Part shown: positions 58,187 to 64,000 of the stretch, piece by piece
Numbering within the stretch: the stretch's first letter is position 1
Layout: the number at the start of each line of letters is the position of its first letter
Source of the DNA: Pseudomonas hydrolytica
Lineage (GTDB): Bacteria > Pseudomonadota > Gammaproteobacteria > Pseudomonadales > Pseudomonadaceae
Direction: 5' to 3'
Length of the DNA stretch: 64,000 nt
Assembly (NCBI RefSeq): GCF_021495345.1
Contig: NZ_CP099397.1
Span: 3,286,001-3,350,000, forward strand
The notes under the pieces: model-generated
Told to the model about the DNA's origin: nothing
Databases searched by the model: none
The model's input: only the letters and a program-made list of their open reading frames with translations
Position numbers and translations under genes: made by a program

Positions 58187-58390
58187 ATGGCATTGACACT
58201 TACACGACGCCCGGGCGAGCGGTTGCTTCTACGGCTAGAGCCGAACGTCACGCCAGAGGAGCTGCAGGAGCTCATCGGCCGCGGCATCATGATCGAGCTC
58301 GGTGAGTTCAATGGCGATCAGGTCAAAATCAACATCAGTGCACCACAGGCTGTGGCGATAGTTCGCGGCGAGCTATTGCGAAATCGCTAG
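58187..58390 (+). CDS. csrA: Phage-encoded CsrA/RsmA homologue
   Basis: 67 aa with GGAGG before the ATG. It shows the CsrA frame: TLTRRPGERLLL at the start, GDQVKINISAPQAVAIVRGE at the end, keeping the region around the RNA-binding Arg (VHREE in CsrA, IVRGE here). The middle has an insertion, VTPEELQELIGRGIMIELGE, absent from the ~61-aa host protein. It is plus-strand among minus-strand late genes, and its 3' end overlaps the NlpC/P60-like gene by 18 bases. It probably binds GGA-containing RNA to alter host or phage translation. Confidence 0.85.
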   Translation: MALTLTRRPGERLLLRLEPNVTPEELQELIGRGIMIELGEFNGDQVKINISAPQAVAIVRGELLRNR

Positions 58391-58834
58391 GCGACCAGAT
58401 GCCAACCAAGCACACAACTGCCCCAGCGTCGCCGGGCTGTAGCTCGGCGCGTTCGGTAGACCGAGGGCGTTCGCGCACCACTCGCTGCAGAATTGCGCAT
58501 GCCGCACAGGGCGATTGAGGTTGAGGAACTGCGAAAGAATCAGTGAAGGCCAGCCGTAGCGGTCGTCATCGCTCGCCGCGAAGTACTCCACCACCCTATT
58601 AGCGTCAGCCCAGCGCAGATCGACCAAGTCCCAATGCTGAGAGCGAAGGTCAATCTCTCCTGCGCCGAAACCGACCGGCTTGCTGCGAACGCCCTTGTCC
58701 ATGACCGAGGAGCTGTAGCAGACGCCATCTACCACTAGCTCGCAGTGACTGTAGATGCTGCCTGTCCACCAACGAATGAACACATTGCCGACCTGGCCAT
58801 GACCCTTGTACAGAGCGAGATGCACAGCCATCAT
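58373..58834 (-). CDS. Permuted NlpC/P60-like (YiiX-type) phage protein
   Basis: 153 aa; start at the ATG at 58834, overlapping the upstream TGA as ATGA. His in WWTGSIYSHCELVVDG precedes Cys in HAQFCSEWCANALGLP, the order of circularly permuted NlpC/P60 cysteine peptidases. Such proteins in tail regions may cut peptidoglycan during entry. Substrate unknown. Confidence 0.65.
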   Translation of the reverse strand: MMAVHLALYKGHGQVGNVFIRWWTGSIYSHCELVVDGVCYSSSVMDKGVRSKPVGFGAGEIDLRSQHWDLVDLRWADANRVVEYFAASDDDRYGWPSLILSQFLNLNRPVRHAQFCSEWCANALGLPNAPSYSPATLGQLCAWLASGRLAISQ

Positions 58835-59268
58835 TCGATCCCCGCTGCCGTGATGAACAGGTCGTCGATCTGCGCAGCTCCCAGGCCTAGCGCGCCACCA
58901 ATCGCCATGACGAAAGGCTTGTCTCGCCGCACCACCTGGCTGTACTCCCACTCGATACGCGCCGCTGTGCGAGCCGGTTCTGGCAGCTGATCGATAGCCG
59001 GATCTACCTGATCAAGCAGACCCGCGGCGTGCAACGCTAGGCGTGCTTGACGCATCGTCACAACTTCGGGGACCTGCACCGGCACGGGCTCTGCCTCATC
59101 CACCCAGTGGCCAGCAAACCACTCGCCGGTCGGTGGGTTATAACTGGCTCCGACGTAGCGAGGCACGCCTATCGGCTGCGGCACCGGGTCATCAGTCCAA
59201 TGTTCTGCATAACCGCCTTCCGGCAGATCGCAGATGAAGTAACCGAGGTTGTCGAGTTCGTGTCTCAT
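58831..59268 (-). CDS. Tail-fibre-associated / assembly protein
   Basis: 145 aa. The N-terminal part (GYAEHWTDDPVPQPIG and YNPPTGEWFAGHWVDE) is followed by VTMRQARLALHAAGLLDQV and GLGAAQIDDLFITAA, a pattern of phage proteins encoded just after tail fibres. Directly abuts the fibre gene (no spacer) and is coupled to the next gene. Confidence 0.6.
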   Translation of the reverse strand: MRHELDNLGYFICDLPEGGYAEHWTDDPVPQPIGVPRYVGASYNPPTGEWFAGHWVDEAEPVPVQVPEVVTMRQARLALHAAGLLDQVDPAIDQLPEPARTAARIEWEYSQVVRRDKPFVMAIGGALGLGAAQIDDLFITAAGIE

Positions 59269-60129
59269 CTATGCCACCGGGAAAGAAAAGTCCAGGGTGA
59301 AGGTCAGCGTGCCAGTGGGGGCCGTCCCGCCTGTTGCCTCGCCAGCAGCCCATGTAGCCTGGACAACGCCACCCGTATCAATCGAGAAGCGGAACGGCTG
59401 ACGCTGGTTATTTCCAGCACCAAACATTTCCCCCAAGGACTGCTGCCCCGCACTCGGGCGATACCCAGTAGGCAAGGTGAAAATCGTCAGGGCCAGCGGA
59501 ATGGCTGCACGGCTGACTTGGCCGGAGACATAGCAGATACCCCCAACCCTCCTGTACCTAAGCGGGATACCACCGAACGAGAAGCTGTTGACCAATGTCG
59601 GCGTTTGGTTACCCGTGTCGGATATACGCGCGTCCGGCAAGGTACCGGCCGCGAGGTTGCTGGCGTTCAGGGCGGACAGGCCTGCGCCGCTTCCATTGAA
59701 CTGAGCGGCAGACAGCTGCCCGCCGAACGTGACAACACCGCCGGCCGCCGTGACGTTGATGTAGGCCGAGCCGTCGAACCAGGCATGCCTGAAGTTGCTC
59801 GTCGCCCCAGCGTCACTCAATCCGTACCAATGCAGGCGGGAGAAATTCGTCGCATCGTCTCTAGCGTCGGCTCGCTGCAGCGCAGCGTCACTCGCCGATA
59901 CACGCCAACCGAACACAGCGTTCGTGAACGCGTCGCCGGTTAGTAGCCCGCCAGCCAGCGGCAACTTTGTGTCGTCCGGCACCGCATTCGGGGAATAGGC
60001 CACAACCAGGCCCGCGCCGTTCGTGACGTACAGGGTGTACCCGGCACCAGAGCGCACGAAATATAAGGCGTCCGGCTCCAGCGGGTCCGGCAGCGCCGCG
60101 ACGACCTTGTGAACCTTGAGGACGGCCAT
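59269..60129 (-). CDS. Tail fibre protein
   Basis: 286 aa. The N-terminus, LPDPLEPDALYFVRSGAGYT, is an attachment-like module shared with the preceding gene's product. The middle has LLTGDAFTNAVFG and SAAQFNGSGAGLSALNASNL, typical of fibre shafts. The C-terminal half looks beta-rich, ending YTLDF-like in FTLDFSFPVA. Likely a receptor-binding or fibre-tip protein. Confidence 0.75.
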   Translation of the reverse strand: MAVLKVHKVVAALPDPLEPDALYFVRSGAGYTLYVTNGAGLVVAYSPNAVPDDTKLPLAGGLLTGDAFTNAVFGWRVSASDAALQRADARDDATNFSRLHWYGLSDAGATSNFRHAWFDGSAYINVTAAGGVVTFGGQLSAAQFNGSGAGLSALNASNLAAGTLPDARISDTGNQTPTLVNSFSFGGIPLRYRRVGGICYVSGQVSRAAIPLALTIFTLPTGYRPSAGQQSLGEMFGAGNNQRQPFRFSIDTGGVVQATWAAGEATGGTAPTGTLTFTLDFSFPVA

Positions 60130-60130
60130 A

Positions 60131-60697
60131 TCACCAGTTCACTCCATCCCACTCGGTTGGGATGGGCTGGCCGCCATAGCGCAACAGCCCGCCCGACTCA
60201 CTGAAACCGTCGAGGGTCGCCTTGTTCGCATGGGTGTGGCTCTGCGAAACGGCCGTGTCGATCTGCGCCGGCGTGCTGCTCGGGCCGTTCTGGATCGCCG
60301 ACCATTCCAGCACCACGTCCATGCTTTCGTACTCCGCAATCTTGTAGGTCTGCACGGTCGAGTGGGCGTATGCGTATAGCGCCGACCCGGCATTTACAGT
60401 CGGGTCAGCGCTGGCGTCCACGACAAGGATCATCGCATTGCGTTCCAGCGTGGCGATCAGCGCATCACGCGCGGCGATATCCGCGACGATATCGACGGCG
60501 TTCGCCTCCACCTCAAGCTCGGCCAACGCGGCGTTGATCAGCGCGTTGACCATCGCACTGTTGCCGATGGCGCGCGCCACGCCCGCACCGTTGGTCAAGT
60601 AGGACTCGGCATAAGTGCCGTTCTCGACGTAGTAGAAGCTGTCCGGCTCCAGGGAGCCCGGAAGCGTTGAGACCTTGAAGTACTTGATCAGAGCCAT
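60131..60697 (-). CDS. Tail fibre-like protein
   Basis: 188 aa from the ATG at 60697, with GAGGTG upstream. N-terminal LPGSLEPDSFYYVENGTYAESYLTNGAG parallels the next fibre protein. An acidic helical middle (LINAALAELEVEANAVD) and C-terminal AVSQSHTHANKATLDGFSES, a fibre repeat with HTH-type metal-binding histidines (HTHAN). Likely part of the same tail tip. Confidence 0.7.
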   Translation of the reverse strand: MALIKYFKVSTLPGSLEPDSFYYVENGTYAESYLTNGAGVARAIGNSAMVNALINAALAELEVEANAVDIVADIAARDALIATLERNAMILVVDASADPTVNAGSALYAYAHSTVQTYKIAEYESMDVVLEWSAIQNGPSSTPAQIDTAVSQSHTHANKATLDGFSESGGLLRYGGQPIPTEWDGVNW

Positions 60698-60707
60698 GCT
60701 CATCACC

Positions 60708-60887
60708 TCACCATTGATTTTCAGTCCACTCGACGGCACCCGTACCGTCACGCCCTGGCGGCCCCTGCTCGCCCACCGTCGTGCTGTGCACCTCGGGCTG
60801 CTGCAGGCTCACCAGATACTCGCGCTCGACCTCGCCCGACTCGATGTCGGGGATTTCCAGCACGGCCAGGTAGGCGTCAGCATCCAT
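60708..60887 (-). CDS. Small phage protein with collagen-like segment (59 aa)
   Basis: Starts at the ATG at 60887, inside the end of the upstream gene (11-base overlap), and ends 11 bases before the next start. Sequence begins MDADAYLAVLEIPDIESGE and contains GEQGPPGRDGTGAVEW, a short Gly-X-Y stretch common in tail proteins. Too short for many gene finders. Confidence 0.65.
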   Translation of the reverse strand: MDADAYLAVLEIPDIESGEVEREYLVSLQQPEVHSTTVGEQGPPGRDGTGAVEWTENQW

Positions 60888-61449
60888 TGCGGCACTCCTG
60901 CTGCGGCCCGCCGCGGTAGTAGCGGGTCACGGTGCCGTCGCTGAACGTCACGTCGAGCGTGTACTGCCAGACGCCGGTCAGCAGCGCGGTCTGCGCGGGC
61001 GTCAGCTCGCGGGTGATGGTGCCCGGCGCTGGGCTGGCAAGGCCGGCACCGACACTGAGCGTGAGCAGCTCCTGGCCATCACGGATGAAGCGCATGGCCA
61101 CCGAGGCGCCTGCCAGGTCTACCGGCAGCTTGTACACCAGCTCACCGCCGCGCGGCTGCAGGCCGGCTCCGGACAGCGCGTTGATTTCCAGCGTCTCAGC
61201 ATCCAGCCGCTTGGCACGCCAGGGCAGCGCGTTGCGCGGGTCGCGGTTGAGGTCGGGCATGCCGTTTACACCGCGCACCCACACCGGCCAGTCACCCGCC
61301 AGCCCATGCTGGGTGGTCAGCCGCACGCCGCTCTCGCTCGCGTCGATGCTGGTGATCGGCAGGTAGATGAACTCCGGCTGCATCAGCCGGACGGTGTCGC
61401 GGTACGTTGTGCCCGGAACGACGGACAGGTCTACGCAGGCCGGCTGCAT
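60877..61449 (-). CDS. Phage tail-region hypothetical protein (190 aa)
   Basis: Begins MQPACVDLSVVPGTTYRDTV; beta-rich, with FIYLPITSIDASESGVRLTT and TGVWQYTLDVTFSDGTVTRY. Such proteins often sit before tail fibres and may form part of the tip or baseplate. No firm family. Confidence 0.6.
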   Translation of the reverse strand: MQPACVDLSVVPGTTYRDTVRLMQPEFIYLPITSIDASESGVRLTTQHGLAGDWPVWVRGVNGMPDLNRDPRNALPWRAKRLDAETLEINALSGAGLQPRGGELVYKLPVDLAGASVAMRFIRDGQELLTLSVGAGLASPAPGTITRELTPAQTALLTGVWQYTLDVTFSDGTVTRYYRGGPQQECRNGC

Positions 61450-61475
61450 GCTGGCTACTCCTGTAGTTGAATGGG

Positions 61476-62537
61476 TTACTGCAATGCAGCCCAGGCGGCG
61501 AACCGCTTCACCTGCAGCGTGCGCGGCGTGGTGCCGGCGGTCTTGAGCATGCGGGCGCTGAACGACAGCGCGCCGCTGTCTTCGTCGATGCTCGACAGAG
61601 GGATCGTCGCCAGCGTGGTCTTGCCAGCGGCGCCCCAGCTGGTGCGGCTGGCGACCTCGACCTGGCCGTCGGCGACGATCAGGTTCAGCACACGGTCGAA
61701 CGTGCCCATGGACACGCTGGTGTTCACCGTTACCTCGCTGCCGCCGCTGTAGTAGTGCACGGTCAGGTTGCCGCTGTTCTCCAGCCGGCGCTGCCGCAAC
61801 ATGATCGAGCCCAGGCCCGGCACCGTGAACTGCACCTCCAGCTCGAAATCCTGCGCCGCGGTGGGCGCGGACGGCAGGCGCAACAGTGCCCGCGCGTCCG
61901 CGCTGGCGAGCTGCGCGCGGGTCACTTCGGCCGGTTCAACGTAGCCGGCTGCCTGGCCGGGGGCGGCAGTGAGGGTGATGTCGCCAGCGGCAGTGGTGCC
62001 GGTGCTGATGCTCAGCACGCCCAGCAGCTGCTGCACGCCCACGCCGTCGCCCTCGCCGTACACGCCAACGTAGCCGTCGGCGATGTCCACCTGGCCATCG
62101 CCGCCCATGGTCACGTAGGGCGCCCAGGTGAAGAGACTGCCGAAATCCACGCGGGCATACGCGCCAACTGCGTCCGCCGCCCAGAACAGGCTGCTGCCCT
62201 GCCCCGCCATGCCCTGCTCCAGGCGCCAGACGAAGTTGGCCGGCGTCCACGCGGCGGCCTCCAGCTGCTCCAGCATGTCGCCCAGCACGCCGGCCGTGAT
62301 GCTGCAGTAGATCCAGCTGCCAGCCGGCCACTCGGCATCCTCGGTGCCCTCCAGGCCGCGCTGCAGCGTTGCAGCGCCGTCTACCACGACCGCCTGCACA
62401 TGCTCGTACCGCGTTGCATCCGCGCCGCGGCCATCGCTCAGGGTCAGCCGATAGGTGCCGTACGGCAGCGCCAGGGCCAACCCGGTGGCACCCTGGGCCA
62501 GGGCCACCTGCTGGGCGTAGTTGTTGATGAAGTCCAT
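61476..62537 (-). CDS. Phage virion/tail protein (353 aa)
   Basis: Start at the ATG at 62537 (MDFINNYAQQVALAQGATG), with GAGGA just upstream at the stop of the previous gene. The first ~90 residues (LPYGTYRLTLSDG, LQRGLEGTEDAEWPAGSWIY) resemble phage tail proteins. The C-terminal part is a beta-sandwich-like region (GLGSIMLRQRRLENSGNLTV). Located in the tail module. Confidence 0.6.
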   Translation of the reverse strand: MDFINNYAQQVALAQGATGLALALPYGTYRLTLSDGRGADATRYEHVQAVVVDGAATLQRGLEGTEDAEWPAGSWIYCSITAGVLGDMLEQLEAAAWTPANFVWRLEQGMAGQGSSLFWAADAVGAYARVDFGSLFTWAPYVTMGGDGQVDIADGYVGVYGEGDGVGVQQLLGVLSISTGTTAAGDITLTAAPGQAAGYVEPAEVTRAQLASADARALLRLPSAPTAAQDFELEVQFTVPGLGSIMLRQRRLENSGNLTVHYYSGGSEVTVNTSVSMGTFDRVLNLIVADGQVEVASRTSWGAAGKTTLATIPLSSIDEDSGALSFSARMLKTAGTTPRTLQVKRFAAWAALQ

Positions 62538-62545
62538 GGGCGTCC

Positions 62546-64000
62546 TCAAATGAATGACACCGGCGTGCCGCCGATGTTGTCGGTTACCAGGTCATGAGTC
62601 AGTGGGTGATACGCCGCCCCGGAACTGGCCGAGAGAATCCCGCGCGCCTCGGCAGTGGCGTGCGGCCAGGCCACGCACATCTCGCGAATCTGCGTCACGC
62701 CCTCGATGACCTCCCGCTCGGAGATGCTCATGCCATTGCCAGCCCGGCCCGCTTGATAGAACACCGGCGAGACGTTCAGCCCAATCGTGTCGGCGTCGCG
62801 CTGGTCGGTCCCAACGGGCACCTCCCCGGCGTACTGCGGCGCGGCCGGGCCGGTGGTCGTGCTCGGCGTCGTAACCCACTCGCGCGGCCAGGGGCCTCCC
62901 AGCTCCTGAGTGGCGACGGTCGGCACTGACACACCCGCCGCGTTCAGCAGCAGCGGCAGGGTGTAGCCACCGCCCTCGCCGACCGTGCCGAACCCGCGAA
63001 TGTCGCTCACCCCCTCCTCGGCGCTGTACAACGCGCTGAAGCACCAATCCACGCCTGGCGCGACGGGCGCGAGGGGGATGACGTGCACCGCCGAGTAGTG
63101 CTTCGCGCTGAGCGCCTCCATCACAGCCACACCGTTACGGGTCAGCCGCACGGTGCGCTCGATGCGCTCGCTGATCGTTCGGGAAACCTCGGCCGCAACG
63201 GGGGTAATCACCTCCATCGGATAGCCGATCACACCCACCAGGGCGCCTGGGGCAGACGATGCAGTGGCCGTCAGCGCCCCGCTGGCAGAGCCTGCCGGGC
63301 TCGGCATCGAGAACGTGTAACGGTACTGTGTGTCGTACGCGAACTGACAGAGCACATCGGCGTGATCAAACGCCAGGCCGATCACGCGGCCGGTTCGCCC
63401 GGAAACCACCTCGCCGCTACCCTTGCGGTACGTGGCGTAGGACGCAAAGCCGACGGTGCGCGCGGCATCCACCTCTACCAGCCCAGCCAGCGTGGCATTA
63501 ACAGTGCCGCCGCCGATGGGGAATATCGGGAAACCCTCGGCAGTCGTGTCGTGCCCCGAGATGTTCGCCTGCGGCAACATCGCGCGGTTCTGGTACAGGC
63601 TGGCGGCCGAGCTGATGCCGGGGTGCGTCGTGTTCCACTCCCCGCGCACCGCGACCTGGCTCAGCTGCACCGACATCGCCGCGCCGAGCTCATCGTCCAC
63701 GTCGGAGATATCGATCCGCAGGAAGCCTGTCGGCAACCCGCCGCCGACCGGGAACAGCCGCAGCAGGGCGACGCTGCCGGTGCTATTGATCGTCTCGAAC
63801 TCGATCAGCCGGAACGCCGTGCCCTCCTGCTGAATGTCCGCGATGCCGGCAATCAGCTCCACAGGTTCGGCAGGTGCCTCGTCGAGATAGCCGAACGGCC
63901 GGCAGTCGAGCGTCACACTGTACGGCTGACCGGCGCGTGGCTGCGGCAGAATGCCGGGCCGGATCACCCAGCGCACCCCATCGCTCGCGAAGTAAATCCA
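62546..64000 (-). CDS. Phage virion protein (N-terminus beyond window)
   Basis: The frame stays open to the right edge (translating WIYFASDGVRWVIRPG at the edge), so the gene is partial, at least 484 codons. Repetitive beta-rich composition with SAGSASGALTATASSAPGAL and VTQIREMCVAWPHATAEARG. Large structural or tail-tip protein by context. No family recognised. Confidence 0.6.
   Translation of the reverse strand, partial: WIYFASDGVRWVIRPGILPQPRAGQPYSVTLDCRPFGYLDEAPAEPVELIAGIADIQQEGTAFRLIEFETINSTGSVALLRLFPVGGGLPTGFLRIDISDVDDELGAAMSVQLSQVAVRGEWNTTHPGISSAASLYQNRAMLPQANISGHDTTAEGFPIFPIGGGTVNATLAGLVEVDAARTVGFASYATYRKGSGEVVSGRTGRVIGLAFDHADVLCQFAYDTQYRYTFSMPSPAGSASGALTATASSAPGALVGVIGYPMEVITPVAAEVSRTISERIERTVRLTRNGVAVMEALSAKHYSAVHVIPLAPVAPGVDWCFSALYSAEEGVSDIRGFGTVGEGGGYTLPLLLNAAGVSVPTVATQELGGPWPREWVTTPSTTTGPAAPQYAGEVPVGTDQRDADTIGLNVSPVFYQAGRAGNGMSISEREVIEGVTQIREMCVAWPHATAEARGILSASSGAAYHPLTHDLVTDNIGGTPVSFI

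Larger units (their letters stand above)
52260..64000. mobile_element. Prophage, one end, continuing beyond the right edge
   Basis: From just upstream of dinB to the right edge, the window holds SOS genes with a LexA box, orphan small genes, lysis genes (muralytic protein, Rz and Rz1), a phage CsrA, tail-fibre and virion genes with tight overlaps. No integrase, terminase or capsid gene lies in view, so these are expected to the right. The left border must lie between 52253 and 52391. The late genes run toward the left border. Confidence 0.85.

Overview
The window is high-GC Pseudomonas chromosomal DNA. The block from dinB through ldhA, gacS, a two-component pair, cysM, rlmD, relA, mazG and a DUF2058 gene follows the order I remember for P. 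aeruginosa PA0923-PA0937. An acylated-peptide siderophore locus in place of a pyoverdine locus suggests the P. mendocina/P. oleovorans lineage; this is inference, since no 16S rRNA is present.

Region 1 (1-24.2 kb, all minus strand) is an iron-acquisition operon: a PvdS-like ECF sigma factor, a PvdE/SyrD-type ABC exporter, an L-ornithine N5-monooxygenase (pvdA) and two giant NRPS genes. The first NRPS starts with a fatty-acyl-AMP ligase; the second runs off the left edge. Specificity pockets read from the adenylation domains suggest fatty acid - Asp (epimerised) - Dab - Ser (epimerised) - (hydroxy)Orn - Ser - more, the backbone order of marinobactin-type amphiphilic siderophores. Fur-like motifs precede the sigma gene and pvdA.

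Region 2 (24.34-30.99 kb) is a small, partly AT-rich genomic island at the 3' end of a tRNA-Arg(CCT) gene. A 26-bp duplication of the tRNA end marks its borders, and no integrase remains. It carries a DUF2513 gene, small orphans, membrane proteins and a three-gene minus-strand cassette (90-aa protein, KAP P-loop NTPase, membrane protein of the putative phage abortive-infection family) that is a candidate defence module.

Region 3 (31.1-52.3 kb) is core chromosome: a neurotransmitter:sodium-symporter family transporter, a Leu/Phe/Val-type dehydrogenase, fused indolepyruvate ferredoxin oxidoreductase with a divergent Lrp regulator, then DUF2058, mazG, relA, rlmD, cysM, a sensor/regulator pair, gacS, ldhA, two small genes and dinB.

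Region 4 (about 52.3 kb to the right edge) is one end of a prophage inserted just upstream of dinB. It carries umuDC and a SRAP gene diverging from a perfect LexA box, orphan genes, a plus-strand operon of an AcrIF11-like protein and a TrfB/KorA-like repressor with a 16-bp palindrome inside its promoter (a candidate acr-aca locus), Rz/Rz1 spanins and a muralytic protein, a phage CsrA homologue, a permuted NlpC/P60-like protein and tail-fibre/virion genes. The most noteworthy items are the candidate anti-CRISPR operon, the phage CsrA in a gacS-bearing genome, the KAP/AbiC cassette and the acyl-siderophore assembly line.
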